Positions 1-8,713 of a stretch of 61,585 bases of DNA are shown piece by piece. A program made the position numbers and the translations under genes. The notes beneath the pieces were generated by a model. It was not told the DNA's origin. It worked only from the letters and a program-made list of their open reading frames with translations, and ran no database searches. Within the stretch, counting starts at the first letter, position 1; each line of letters starts with the position of its first letter. Source of the DNA: Metabacillus rhizolycopersici (GTDB lineage: Bacteria; Bacillota; Bacilli; Bacillales; Bacillaceae); the NCBI RefSeq assembly GCF_020075705.1, contig NZ_JAIQUM010000026.1:1-61585 (forward strand). The letters run 5' to 3'.

Positions 1-29
1 CTTAGTGAAAAAGAATAAGAAAGAAAAGG

Positions 30-76
30 AAAAAGGCAATTTGCCGTCTAAAAAGCAGACAGCAAATTGCCTTTTT
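30..76. terminator. bidirectional intrinsic terminator
   Basis: Arms of 15 bp (30-44 and 62-76) pair perfectly around a 17-base loop. The stem starts with an A run and ends with a T run, so it can terminate transcription in both directions. It lies 100 bp past the end of the histidine kinase gene on the minus strand. Confidence 0.8.
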
Positions 77-176
77 GTATTGAAAAGAAATTAAAAGAAT
101 AAAAAACGTAAGTTTTTCAGTGGCCTCACAATTCATAAGGTCGTTTTATTCATGCGTAACAAATGCATTGTTACGC

Positions 177-1310
177 TCATCCCATCGGTAAATGGATAAT
201 AAATGATGTATTTTGATCGTTTGATTCACAATGAATCATGCCCTTATGCTTTTCGATAAGTGTTTTACATACGTAAAGGCCAATGCCTGTCCCTAAACTT
301 TTTGTCGTATAAAAGGGTTCAAAAATAGCCTCTTTCATTTCTTCAGGAATTTTTGGTCCATTATTGGAGATCGTAAAAACAATTGAATGTTGTTTATTTT
401 CACAAGTAATTGCTAATTTTTTATTCGATGCATTGTGTTTTAAAGCATCGATTGAGTTTAATATAATATTAACCAATACTTGTTTTATTTCATCTTTTAC
501 TGCGATAATTTTACACGTCGAGTCAACCGTTGTTTTCACATCGACATCACCATCAACAATACTAGGATAGAGAAATGTTAGTATTTCTGATAGTAGGTCT
601 TCCATTTCAATTTCTTCTTCTTTATCTACAACCTCAAGCCTAGACGCATGTAAGAATTGTGTTATGCGAAATTTTAACTGATCAAGTTCATGCTCAATGG
701 TGTCCAGGTATTTAAGCGACGGGTATTCCGTTTTTAAAAGTTTAACAAAGCCAATAACAGATGTAAGAGGATTCCTAAACTCATGAACAAAGCTTGAGGA
801 CATTTGACCAAGAAGAGATAAACGATCATTGTGAGATTGATTGATAAACAACATCTTCTTCTTTAATTCTAAATCTTTTAGCTCCGTATATCTTGTGACT
901 GCATGGTAACAATACAAGTCAAAATGATGATGAATTTTATCAATTATTGGTTGTAAATCAATCATTGATATCCCAGACTTGTAGATCGATTTAATGGTTG
1001 TACTTCTACCTGAATTCACATTGTAGACAAATTCCCCGATATTGCCGTTACTTTCAACCCGCTCTTTTGCCACCTTATAAGCAAGCTTTTTCACTTCTAC
1101 GCCGATTTCCGGGTGCGTAATTAACCTTTTAACCAATAAATACATCGTATACCCATTTTCCCTTACACGGTCTTTGTTTATATCTTTTTCATGGACGATG
1201 ACACTTTCTAGCCATAATCTAAGAAATTCTTCTCCATTTTCGTCAAGATATTGAATTAATCTTTCTTCCGTAGAAATCATTGATTTAGACGAAAAATCCA
1301 CAAACACCAC
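177..1310 (-). CDS. sensor histidine kinase, sporulation-kinase type
   Basis: A soluble histidine kinase of 377 residues. Residues 1-150 form a helical N-terminal sensor region resembling the HisK_N domain of Bacillus orphan kinases (family from memory). The dimerisation and phosphoacceptor helix has HEFRNP with His176 as the phosphorylated residue. The ATPase domain follows, with an N box (NIILNSIDAL) and G boxes (GTGIGLYVCKTL). No membrane segments are seen, so it should be cytoplasmic. Translation seems to begin at a GTG (1310); the first ATG is ten codons inside. No response regulator is adjacent, which fits an orphan kinase feeding a phosphorelay such as Spo0F; that target is inference. 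Confidence 0.85.
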   Translation of the reverse strand: MVFVDFSSKSMISTEERLIQYLDENGEEFLRLWLESVIVHEKDINKDRVRENGYTMYLLVKRLITHPEIGVEVKKLAYKVAKERVESNGNIGEFVYNVNSGRSTTIKSIYKSGISMIDLQPIIDKIHHHFDLYCYHAVTRYTELKDLELKKKMLFINQSHNDRLSLLGQMSSSFVHEFRNPLTSVIGFVKLLKTEYPSLKYLDTIEHELDQLKFRITQFLHASRLEVVDKEEEIEMEDLLSEILTFLYPSIVDGDVDVKTTVDSTCKIIAVKDEIKQVLVNIILNSIDALKHNASNKKLAITCENKQHSIVFTISNNGPKIPEEMKEAIFEPFYTTKSLGTGIGLYVCKTLIEKHKGMIHCESNDQNTSFIIHLPMG

Positions 1311-1639
1311 CGCTTTCGTTATTTCAAGTTATGATTAAAAATATAATTAGACAAAAATCGATAAAATTCTCTCTATTTTTTAAATTTTCTGTCGTTTATA
1401 TTTCTTAGTATATAGTAAATAACAAATAAGTGTAAATTAGGTGTTTTATCCATTTTAAAACAATCCCAAGAAAGGCGTAAGCGCCTTAATCAGCCTCAGG
1501 CATAGCATAAGACGCTTGCGCTGGACAATTCTCGAAGCCTAAACTTATAAATTCTGATATTACAAGAAAGAGCTTTTAGCCATTGTTTTTTCTACCCGTT
1601 TACGATAAAAGTGCTAGAATTCATTTCAATCCTAACACT
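1311..1639. other. intergenic region with a dispersed repeat copy
   Basis: No gene is visible in this 329-base gap. It holds the upstream region of the kinase (very AT-rich, 1320-1450) and, at about 1471-1555, a copy of a dispersed repeat sharing the string TTGCGCTGGACAATTCTCGA with a second copy near 8334-8430. No clear terminator for the ECF operon was identified. Confidence 0.5.
1471..1555. repeat. dispersed GGCGC-rich repeat, copy 1
   Basis: About 85 bp containing GCGCC/GCGCT islands in AT-rich DNA, ending in a segment nearly identical to the end of the copy at 8334-8430 (TTGCGCTGGACAATTCTCGA, then AAACTTATAAATTCT). Related but more diverged copies lie at 51757-51843 and 60570-60650. Such elements are common between genes in Bacillus genomes (bcr-like); the name is by analogy. 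Confidence 0.55.
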
Positions 1640-2326
1640 TCATCTTTCAAGCAACCCATATTTTTTTCTGAAACGTTGTAAAATCTTGATCCAACTGCTC
1701 GCAAAAATAAGTAAGAAAAATACGTTAGATAATGCATGGGCTAAATCAAAATAAAGACTTGCCCCATAATATGTCATAATCGTCGCAAGTTCTACTTGTT
1801 CATCTAAGCTGACAAAGTACCAGAGGTTCATCACCCATCCAAATAAGATGCCTGTCATAAATCCAAACATAATTCTCCCGTATGAACGTTTCATCATCCA
1901 CGTATTCCGCAATAATCCTGCACTTAACCCGATCATTCCCCACGCATACATTTGCCAAGGTGTCCATGGTCCTTGTCCTAAGAATAAATTTGATACTAAA
2001 GCCGCAAGAGCCCCCACGACAAATCCACTTTCTGCGCCAAATGCGATGCCTGTAACGATAATCACAAAGGTTGTTGGTTGCACACTAGGGATCGATGCAA
2101 AAGGAACACGACTAACTGCAGCAATTGCCGCTAATACCGCTAGCATAACAAGTTCTCTTCCAGCGACCTTTCGACGCTCAAATCGAATGATAAAGGGTAG
2201 AAAGGTAAACATCATAAAGAGAAAACTTACAATGAGATAATGTTGTTCCACAATGAATGTAGCAGCAATGAGCATGACACTAATAACAATGATGATCGCT
2301 ATGAGAATTACTCGTGAATGCGCCAA
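1640..2326 (-). CDS. ECF transporter substrate-binding S component (probably cobalamin)
   Basis: A hydrophobic protein of 228 residues with about six membrane segments, the size and topology of ECF-family S components. It binds the vitamin and delivers it to the shared T/A module. It is the last gene of the operon and overlaps the ATPase gene by 19 bp, which implies translational coupling. The substrate is inferred, not read from the protein: the operon is headed by a cobalamin riboswitch and contains transcobalamin-like DUF4430 proteins, so vitamin B12 or a corrinoid is the best guess (functionally similar to CbrT). The unknown would be whether it takes cobalamin itself or a precursor. Confidence 0.8.
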   Translation of the reverse strand: MAHSRVILIAIIIVISVMLIAATFIVEQHYLIVSFLFMMFTFLPFIIRFERRKVAGRELVMLAVLAAIAAVSRVPFASIPSVQPTTFVIIVTGIAFGAESGFVVGALAALVSNLFLGQGPWTPWQMYAWGMIGLSAGLLRNTWMMKRSYGRIMFGFMTGILFGWVMNLWYFVSLDEQVELATIMTYYGASLYFDLAHALSNVFFLLIFASSWIKILQRFRKKYGLLER

Positions 2327-3957
2327 GAAGTACGAGCCTCCTCTACTGTTAATACATCGGGAACATTGCTCCCTCTCGTCATTCGATTGATAACTGTTGT
2401 ATAAAACGCATTTCCTTGGAAAAAACTTTTTGATGGTGCTTCAACTGTGATTGCCCCTTGGAACATCATCGCACATCTTGTTGCGTATTTTGCTGCAAAC
2501 TCAATATCATGTGTCACCATAACAATCGTTACCCCTTGCTCTTGTAGTGATGTTAATAATTCCCCAAACCGCTCTTTTGCTTCGGGGTCAAGACCCTTCG
2601 TCGGCTCATCAACTAAAAGAAGCTTTGGATTTGGGAGTAAGACTCCCGCAAGTGCAGCCTTTTGCATTTCACCACCACTCACATCATAAGGGTGTCGATT
2701 CTTTAGTTCCTCTATTTGAAAGAGTGTTAACAGCTCATCCATTCTTTTTTGACCCGTTTCCATTTGATGAAAATGAATGATTTCGCTCAATTCAGCTTCA
2801 ATTGAATCTTGGATAAAAAACAACTTTGGATTTTGAGGAAGGTATCCAATCTCTGTCGGCTGTTGTCTCTTTACCTTCTTTCCTTTATAAATAACCGCAC
2901 CTCGTTGCACCTTTTCAAGACCCGCCATGATTTTTAATAACGTTGATTTACCAGTTCCATTCGCACCAACAATCGAAAGCCATTCCCCCTCATAGACAGT
3001 TAATGATAGAGCGTTTAAAATTTTATTCGTGTCTTTTGAGTATTGGAAATCAATCTGTTTTAACTTTAAAAGCTCTTCATGATAATTGGAATCTGTTTGG
3101 ACCTGATTCATCGCCTCGATTCGATGATGTTTCAACCAATTCTTTCCCTCTTTCACCGATAATGGAATGTCCTCACTTTTCATATTAGCTGTATGTTCGA
3201 TATATAATCGTGCAGGGCTTGGTAAATAACGATACATGGGATGATTCGGATTAAGTCCAAGTGTATGAATAACACGACGAGGAGAATCAAAGGCAATCAT
3301 CTCCCCCTTATCTAAAACAATCGCTTGATCTGCTATCCCAAAGAGTTCCTCTAATCGATGCTCGGCAATGATAACTGTGATGCCAAATTCTTCATTCATC
3401 GTCTGCAGCATACCAATAAACTCCCTTGCTGCGACTGGGTCTAGCTGTGCCGTTGGTTCGTCTAGCAACAATAGTTTTGGCTCTAATAATAACACCGAAG
3501 CTAGGTTGACTAATTGTTTTTGGCCCCCTGATAGCTCATGCGTTTCTCGTTCAAGCAATCCCTCTAAACCAAAGAAGTGAACAATTTCTGCCACACGCTT
3601 TCTCATCTCTTCTGTCGATGCACCCATATTTTCCATCCCAAATATAAGCTCTTCTAACACATTATCCATTACGATTTGATTTTCTGGATCTTGGAAAACC
3701 ATCCCGATATCCTTTGCTATTTGTTCTTTAGACGCACTAGAGAGTGGTTGATTTCCAAGCAAGAATTCTCCTGAAAGGCGACCATGTGGAGCAATTTCTC
3801 GTTTCATTAATCTTAATAGTGTTGACTTTCCACTACCTGAAGGACCACAAAGAACGATGAACTCTCCTTGTTCAATCGTAAAAGAAACGTCCTTAAGCAC
3901 ACGATTTTGTTCTTCTGGGTATAAAAAGCTTATTTGCTTCGCTTCCAAAAATGCCAC
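2308..3957 (-). CDS. fused dual ECF transporter ATPase (EcfA-EcfA')
   Basis: A 549-residue protein with two complete ABC nucleotide-binding domains in tandem. The first has Walker A GPSGSGKST, signature LSGGQKQ and Walker B LLLLDEPTAQLD. The second, after about residue 285, has GANGTGKST, VSGGEMQK and LLLVDEPTKGLD. Most Bacillus ECF modules use two separate A proteins; here they are one chain. It powers uptake together with the T protein encoded just upstream (28-bp overlap) and the S protein just downstream (19-bp overlap). The dedicated T and A genes inside a single vitamin operon make this a group I (dedicated) ECF system. Confidence 0.9.
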   Translation of the reverse strand: MAFLEAKQISFLYPEEQNRVLKDVSFTIEQGEFIVLCGPSGSGKSTLLRLMKREIAPHGRLSGEFLLGNQPLSSASKEQIAKDIGMVFQDPENQIVMDNVLEELIFGMENMGASTEEMRKRVAEIVHFFGLEGLLERETHELSGGQKQLVNLASVLLLEPKLLLLDEPTAQLDPVAAREFIGMLQTMNEEFGITVIIAEHRLEELFGIADQAIVLDKGEMIAFDSPRRVIHTLGLNPNHPMYRYLPSPARLYIEHTANMKSEDIPLSVKEGKNWLKHHRIEAMNQVQTDSNYHEELLKLKQIDFQYSKDTNKILNALSLTVYEGEWLSIVGANGTGKSTLLKIMAGLEKVQRGAVIYKGKKVKRQQPTEIGYLPQNPKLFFIQDSIEAELSEIIHFHQMETGQKRMDELLTLFQIEELKNRHPYDVSGGEMQKAALAGVLLPNPKLLLVDEPTKGLDPEAKERFGELLTSLQEQGVTIVMVTHDIEFAAKYATRCAMMFQGAITVEAPSKSFFQGNAFYTTVINRMTRGSNVPDVLTVEEARTSWRIHE

Positions 3958-4817
3958 CGTACAGCCTCCCTTCCTTCAATGATAAGCGGGGAACCGATAA
4001 ACAACATAAAAATAAATAAGTAAAACCATTCTCTTCCTTGAATAGACATGGTTTCTAACATTGGATACACACTTAACACACCATCACCTAACCACCAGCC
4101 AGCTAGTCCGATTGCAGCAATGACTATCATATAAATGATTGCTAACCAATCCCAGGGAACCATCTTATATGGAGTATATTTGCTTCTTTTCTTAATTCCA
4201 TACCCTCTTGCCGCCATTGAGTCAGCTGTTTGAATAGCCTCCTCAAGAGACCATGTTAATAAAATTTGAATTAGTAATATGCCATTTTTAGCTCTAGACT
4301 TTAGTTTACCCTCTGTGACCGTAAGTCCTTTTCCTTTTTGCACTGTTTCGATTTCCCTTAACCTTCTTCTTAAAAGGGGAACAAATCTCATCGAAAGCAT
4401 CGTTAGCAACGCCCACTGTGGTAGCCAGCGTGAAAATAAAAACAAAAATCTGTCCGCCGTGATGACAAGACTATAAGTTGTGAATAAAGCCATAATCGAA
4501 AAAATTGATAACGCCAAAATGATACCTTGAATGATAGCCTCGAGCATAATTGGGTTATTGTGCACATAAAACAAAATATGTGTTCCACGGTGATTGGTCA
4601 ATGGATTCATTATGAGAAAAAGGACAGATAAGAAAACTAACATCATGAACCACCTTTTTAACGTTTTTCCTTGATCGAGCTGATAATTAAATAGAATAAG
4701 TAAAATCGCCCCAACAAGCAAAAACACCGGATGCTTATAAAGCATAACCAGTGCTGTTGCCCCAACATAATAGAAAAAACTCACGAAAGGATGAAAGGTA
4801 TGAATACCTCTAGCCAT
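3930..4817 (-). CDS. ecfT: ECF transporter transmembrane T component
   Basis: A 295-residue membrane protein with several hydrophobic segments in the N-terminal half, a cytoplasmic coupling region carrying the family Ala-Arg-Gly motif (AARGYGIKKR) near residues 200-210, and two more membrane segments at the C-terminus. It links the S component to the ATPase. The start codon overlaps the stop of the upstream lipoprotein gene (TAATG), and its 3' end overlaps the ATPase gene. The arrangement says it is dedicated to this riboswitch-controlled uptake system. Confidence 0.88.
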   Translation of the reverse strand: MARGIHTFHPFVSFFYYVGATALVMLYKHPVFLLVGAILLILFNYQLDQGKTLKRWFMMLVFLSVLFLIMNPLTNHRGTHILFYVHNNPIMLEAIIQGIILALSIFSIMALFTTYSLVITADRFLFLFSRWLPQWALLTMLSMRFVPLLRRRLREIETVQKGKGLTVTEGKLKSRAKNGILLIQILLTWSLEEAIQTADSMAARGYGIKKRSKYTPYKMVPWDWLAIIYMIVIAAIGLAGWWLGDGVLSVYPMLETMSIQGREWFYLFIFMLFIGSPLIIEGREAVRWHFWKRSK

Positions 4818-5725
4818 TAATTAGCATCCTCTTTGTAATCTGTCGTATATATCCACTGAATAGTATCGCCATTTCCAACTTTAATCGCACCTGCGCTTCG
4901 ATCTATTTTGGCACCATTTCTTTTCGCTTCCCATCCGCTTTGCGGTCCGCGATCAAATTCATATAAATTATTGATTCCTTCCACATATGCTCCTGAGCCA
5001 CTCCCTCTTACACTGATCGGAATTCCCTTTTGTTTTAGAATGTTTAATGTAGCATCTAAAATGGTATTTCCTTCAGATATTTCTACCTTTGTTGAAGAAA
5101 GGATTGTGCCTTCACCAACAATTGATACGGTGACAGTTTGTTTTGTTTCTTCTTTCTTCGGCTGTGGTGATGGAGTTTGTTCTTTTACTGTCGCTGGTTG
5201 TTTTTCATTAGGCTTCGGTGTAGTAGGTTCCTTAACGACATTTGGTTGTGATTTTTGTGTAGTCGTGGCTGCTTGATTCGGCTCTTTTACTGGCTCTGTT
5301 TGTTTTCCATTTGACTTAGTTGTCGTAGATTCTTTTTCAGGGGTTGCATTTGGTTTATTTGCTGATGTGTTTGTGTTTGTATTTGTGTTTTGCTCAGCTG
5401 TTTTCTTAGTTGGCTCTTCTACCTGTTTTTCTTCACTATTCCCAGTACCTGATGCTTTTGATTCAATTGCTTTATTTTCTTCGCTTGCACTCGTTGTACG
5501 TTCGGAATCAATCGTTTTTTTCTCATCAGCCTTGTTTGGCTCTACTTGTTCCTTCGTCTCTTCAGGTTCCTCTTGTGATTGTTGTTCATCCTTTAAGGCC
5601 GTTTTCTCTTCAGTTTGTTCAACTTTTACATCCTCAACAATTGGAACTACTTTATCCTTTTCGCATCCTGTTAAAATCAAAATAACAGAAATAATAGCAA
5701 ACATCATACCTTTAAGCAATCTCAT
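4817..5725 (-). CDS. DUF4430 (transcobalamin C-domain-like) lipoprotein
   Basis: Residues 1-21 form a lipoprotein signal with lipobox ILTGC, so Cys21 should be lipidated and the protein tethered to the outer face of the membrane. Residues 22-195 are a low-complexity linker rich in Thr, Glu, Lys, Pro and Gln that can span the wall. Residues 200-302 form a DUF4430 domain with GPQSGWEAKRNG, SAGAIKVGNGD and IQWIYT, the fold of the beta domain of transcobalamin and intrinsic factor. It sits between the surface protein gene and ecfT (1-bp overlap with ecfT). Likely role: receive cobalamin from the wall-anchored protein and hand it to the ECF transporter (inference). Confidence 0.8.
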   Translation of the reverse strand: MRLLKGMMFAIISVILILTGCEKDKVVPIVEDVKVEQTEEKTALKDEQQSQEEPEETKEQVEPNKADEKKTIDSERTTSASEENKAIESKASGTGNSEEKQVEEPTKKTAEQNTNTNTNTSANKPNATPEKESTTTKSNGKQTEPVKEPNQAATTTQKSQPNVVKEPTTPKPNEKQPATVKEQTPSPQPKKEETKQTVTVSIVGEGTILSSTKVEISEGNTILDATLNILKQKGIPISVRGSGSGAYVEGINNLYEFDRGPQSGWEAKRNGAKIDRSAGAIKVGNGDTIQWIYTTDYKEDAN

Positions 5726-5810
5726 AACTCAAACCTCCAGTCCTCATATGAATTTCGCATTTTTTGATCTATTTTGTTCTAACATTTGAAAAAAATATAC
5801 GCTAAAATCG

Positions 5811-5843
5811 GAAAACGCCCCTCCTATTTGGAAAGGGCATTTC
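5811..5843 (-). terminator. hairpin between surface-protein and lipoprotein genes
   Basis: On the minus strand GAAATGCCC pairs with GGGCGTTTTC (one G-T wobble), followed by a T-rich tract. It lies between the stop of the surface protein (5846) and the lipoprotein start (5725). It may act as a partial terminator that keeps the transporter genes at a lower level than the surface protein. Confidence 0.45.
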
Positions 5844-5845
5844 AC

Positions 5846-7924
5846 TTACGCTTTCTTTGCTTGGCGTCTTTGCGTGTAAATAAGCACTGTTGAACCAATT
5901 ACAAGTAATGTCCCACCAGTTGCTAATAAGTTAAATAACGGTGTTGCTGTGCTCGGTAGTTTATGACCTTCTGATTTAGTTACTACCTTATTTTCATTCG
6001 TATTTTCTACTTCATCTTTCACTACCGTATCTGTATTTTGTTGAGCTTCTTCCTTCGTCGGTTTTTCACCTTCATTTTTATCCACTGTTGGTGTTTCATC
6101 TTCATTTTCATCCACTGTTGGTGTTTCATCTTTACCATCGATTTGCTCTGGAGTAGGAGCTACTTCAATCATAGGTTTGGTAAATTGATAGATGGAACCT
6201 TTATTCGTTAAATAGTTATCATATGAAGCTAATGCGAGCAATGCTTGTGAACTAGCCATCATGTCAGATTCGCCGCCTTGTAAATGAGCAAATCCACCAT
6301 CATCCTGTTTAAATGTAAGAAGATGTTGAATTAGGTTAACTCCTGATGAAGGTGAATCTAGACTTTCAGCAAATGTGTCAACTGGTTGCTTTGTAAACCG
6401 CTCTTCAGTTGGATTAATACCAACAGATGCAAGACCGATGATCACTTGTGCTGTTGTTTCACTTGCGTCACCGCCATTTGAATCATCACTAAAACCACCG
6501 TTTTCATCTTGAACACTAGATACCCACGCTACCGCTTGATCAATTGCACCTTGGACCTTTGCTTGTCCTTTATACGGTGCTAGTGCTGTAAGCGCCATTC
6601 CAGTAATATCTACACTAGCCTTTGATCCATATAGTGACCAACCACCATTATCAAGTTGTTGATCAAGTAAATAGTTTACTAGACTTTCCCTTGTCCACTT
6701 TGCATCATTTGGAACATCATAGTCACCGCTATCTAGTGCTAACAGTGCATAAATGACACCATTATTCCCTTGGTTTGTCATGCGCTCATTTGAGTGAATT
6801 TTTTCGATTAAATTGTAGCCAGCAAAGTTCGCCGCATCGATTCCAGCTGCAGATAACGCAAGGACAATGCGCTCGTAATCTGTTACGTTACGATAATTTC
6901 CTTCATTCGTGATAATAGACTTTTTTAAGTTATCGATGTATTGTTGCGGTATTTCCTTTCCAGCAGCTTTAATAGCAATTGCTCCGAATTCATCCTTAAC
7001 ACCTTGTTTAGAAATAAATTGTGTCGCTGATTGAATGGCTGTCGCGACTTGTTCTTCCGTGACAGGATCGGCTGCTGGTGGCAGAGTTGGATCAGGCTGT
7101 TGTTCATTTTCCCCTTCAGGAGTTTCACCACCCGTGTCAGGAGTTTCACCTTCCTCCTCACCAGTACCATTATCATCATCAGTTGGTGGTGCCCATGATT
7201 CGACTGTAAGATTTAAGTGGTCTCCCTCTTTAACAAGATAAGATGAAAGCCCCTCAGTCATATAGTTTTCATTCATATAAGTACTCCAATACTCATACTC
7301 ACCTAACTTAGCTTCACCAATATTATTTATATATGCCCAATATACTGGATCAATCGCAGCATCTACTTTTACTGCAGCTGTTTTTCCAGCTAATTTTAAT
7401 GCATCAAACGCACTTGCACCTTTTACAACTTGTACAGTTTCATTAAATATAGAGTGATCAAGTGAATCCATAGCAGAAACCGTAATATTTACCTTTTCAG
7501 CAGGATAACTAATAATCTTGAATAGAAGACTATCACCCTTTTCGACCACATAACTTGAAGCACCAACTTGCGCTTCCTCACCATTTATGATAAATCCCCA
7601 ATAATCATAGCCTTCAGGAGCTACCTCACCTATTCCTCCTATCATTGCACCGAATTGCTCATGGATCGAATAGTCTAGTGCAACCTCTTGTTCTCCCGTT
7701 ACTTCCTTAAGAATATCAAAGGCTGTTTGTCCTTCTTCTACTTCTACTGCAGTTATTGGTACGATCTTCTTATCATCTTGATCCACAACTGCAATTGTAG
7801 CTCCATTCGTTAAGGCAGCAGCATTAATCTGTTGTGGCAGGAAGGAAAGTATTTGGATCATGACCAATACCATAATTGAACTTAATGCAATAAAACGTTG
7901 TGTCATATTCCGTTTATTCATCAT
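5846..7924 (-). CDS. sortase-anchored transcobalamin-like surface protein (2x DUF4430 + alpha-toroid)
   Basis: A 692-residue surface protein. Residues 1-36 are a signal peptide. Residues 40-150 and 148-245 are two DUF4430 domains (motifs YDYWGFIINGEE and YEYWSTYMNEN, each ending in a EKGD/KEGD turn). An acidic, Pro-rich linker follows, then residues 290-575 form an alpha/alpha-toroid of the prenyltransferase/squalene-cyclase type with repeated GGW/GGF motifs (DNGGWSLYG, ENGGFSDDSNGG, DDGGFAHLQGG). Residues 580-655 are a linker with repeated ETPTVDENE, and LPSTA (656-660) plus a membrane helix and basic tail form a sortase signal. Human transcobalamin and intrinsic factor pair the same two folds in the opposite order. 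First gene of the cobalamin-riboswitch operon; likely captures corrinoids at the wall. Confidence 0.85.
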   Translation of the reverse strand: MMNKRNMTQRFIALSSIMVLVMIQILSFLPQQINAAALTNGATIAVVDQDDKKIVPITAVEVEEGQTAFDILKEVTGEQEVALDYSIHEQFGAMIGGIGEVAPEGYDYWGFIINGEEAQVGASSYVVEKGDSLLFKIISYPAEKVNITVSAMDSLDHSIFNETVQVVKGASAFDALKLAGKTAAVKVDAAIDPVYWAYINNIGEAKLGEYEYWSTYMNENYMTEGLSSYLVKEGDHLNLTVESWAPPTDDDNGTGEEEGETPDTGGETPEGENEQQPDPTLPPAADPVTEEQVATAIQSATQFISKQGVKDEFGAIAIKAAGKEIPQQYIDNLKKSIITNEGNYRNVTDYERIVLALSAAGIDAANFAGYNLIEKIHSNERMTNQGNNGVIYALLALDSGDYDVPNDAKWTRESLVNYLLDQQLDNGGWSLYGSKASVDITGMALTALAPYKGQAKVQGAIDQAVAWVSSVQDENGGFSDDSNGGDASETTAQVIIGLASVGINPTEERFTKQPVDTFAESLDSPSSGVNLIQHLLTFKQDDGGFAHLQGGESDMMASSQALLALASYDNYLTNKGSIYQFTKPMIEVAPTPEQIDGKDETPTVDENEDETPTVDKNEGEKPTKEEAQQNTDTVVKDEVENTNENKVVTKSEGHKLPSTATPLFNLLATGGTLLVIGSTVLIYTQRRQAKKA

Positions 7925-7963
7925 TGATTACCTCCTATTCATTCAATTTGTTTTGAAAATAAA

Positions 7964-7995
7964 CATAAAAAAACACATCCTAATGTCAGATGTGT
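7964..7995 (-). terminator. riboswitch-controlled intrinsic terminator
   Basis: On the minus strand ACACATC and GATGTGT pair around a nine-base loop and are followed directly by seven T residues. It lies just downstream of the cobalamin aptamer and upstream of the surface protein start, so it is the expected off-state expression platform. Confidence 0.8.
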
Positions 7996-8270
7996 GCTTT
8001 TCGCCAGGTAAATGAAACCTCTAAACCTTTAGGTAGACCTATGCTAAAAACACCCTCCTATCCTCGTAGTTCATGGTGAATTCCAAAACAGGCAGGTCTC
8101 CTGGCTCATGATCAACACTTTTTACAGCCTTCCCGTTAAAAAACAGTGGCATCATGCGAAAAGCTCCCATATACAGTGGCGGGACCGCGCCGGATTTTCA
8201 CCGGTCTTCCCTTTTTATGATAAATTTCCGTCAATCTATCAACCTATTTTCATCCTATTAAGTTAATGTT
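7996..8270 (-). promoter_or_regulatory. cobalamin riboswitch
   Basis: Read on the minus strand it has the hallmark conserved blocks: AAGCCGGTGAAAATCCGGC-type core (here GAAGACCGGTGAAAATCCGG, then GCGGTCCCGCCACTGTA) and the B12 box GCCAGGAGACCTGCC (8091-8106). Binding of adenosylcobalamin or a related corrinoid is expected to allow the downstream terminator at 7964-7995 and shut off the uptake operon. It controls the surface protein, lipoprotein and ECF genes. Confidence 0.95.
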
Positions 8271-8282
8271 TATACTGCTATT

Positions 8283-8311
8283 ATCATAGTCTAGGATAAA
8301 TGTACTGTCAA
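8283..8311 (-). promoter_or_regulatory. sigma-A promoter of the cobalamin operon
   Basis: On the minus strand TTGACA (8306-8311) is followed after exactly 17 bases by TATGAT (8283-8288). It lies immediately upstream of the riboswitch. Confidence 0.75.
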
Positions 8312-8333
8312 CAACTGTCATCCTGTAAGAAAA

Positions 8334-8430
8334 GTACAAGGCGCCTGCTTATTGGCTTGTGACCTCAAGCTGATGGCGCCTTGCGCTGGACAATTCTCGA
8401 AGTCAAAACTTATAAATTCTTACACTCTGT
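8334..8430. repeat. dispersed GGCGC-rich repeat, copy 2
   Basis: Shares its last ~40 bases with the copy at 1471-1555 (TTGCGCTGGACAATTCTCGA and AAACTTATAAATTCT). The GGCGCC-containing first half can fold on itself. It lies between the cobalamin promoter and the end of rpmG. Confidence 0.55.
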
Positions 8431-8476
8431 AAGCAATGTGATAATCCACCCTTAACGCCTCTTATTTTTACTAATG

Positions 8477-8518
8477 AAAAAGCATTACCAGGCTGTTATG
8501 ACCTAGCAATGCTTTTTT
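8477..8518 (-). terminator. terminator downstream of rpmG
   Basis: AAAAAGCATT (8477-8486) and AATGCTTTTTT (8508-8518) form a stem with a long loop and flanking A and T runs. It follows the rpmG stop by 28 bases on the minus strand. Confidence 0.7.
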
Positions 8519-8545
8519 AGAGAAGTTTATTTCTATCTAGTCGTT

Positions 8546-8695
8546 TTACTTTGTTTCACGATGCAAAGTACGTTTTTTCAATCGCGGGCAATATTTCATC
8601 AATTCAATTCTGTCGGGATTATTTCGTTTATTTTTCGTTGTAATATAATTTCGATCTCCTGTTTCTGTACAGGCCAATGTAATGTTTACTCTCAT
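8546..8695 (-). CDS. rpmG: zinc-independent ribosomal protein L33
   Basis: A 49-residue L33 protein. It lacks the two CXXC pairs of the zinc-binding form (only single Cys in LACTETG and KYCPRL), so it is the C-minus type that replaces the zinc form when zinc is scarce. The start at 8695 is chosen because AGGAGG sits just upstream; a longer reading frame to 8731 would use codons from the inserted repeat. It follows a Zur-controlled COG0523 gene in the same direction, with a 159-bp repeat inserted between them. It is nearly identical to the paralogue at 24627-24776. Confidence 0.93.
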   Translation of the reverse strand: MRVNITLACTETGDRNYITTKNKRNNPDRIELMKYCPRLKKRTLHRETK

Positions 8696-8713
8696 CTTTC
8701 TTCCTCCTAGTTT

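Noticed and set aside
5367..5789. 140-codon plus-strand frame opposite the DUF4430 lipoprotein
   Set aside because: Antisense of a low-complexity linker; the minus strand has lipobox, domain motifs and operon context.
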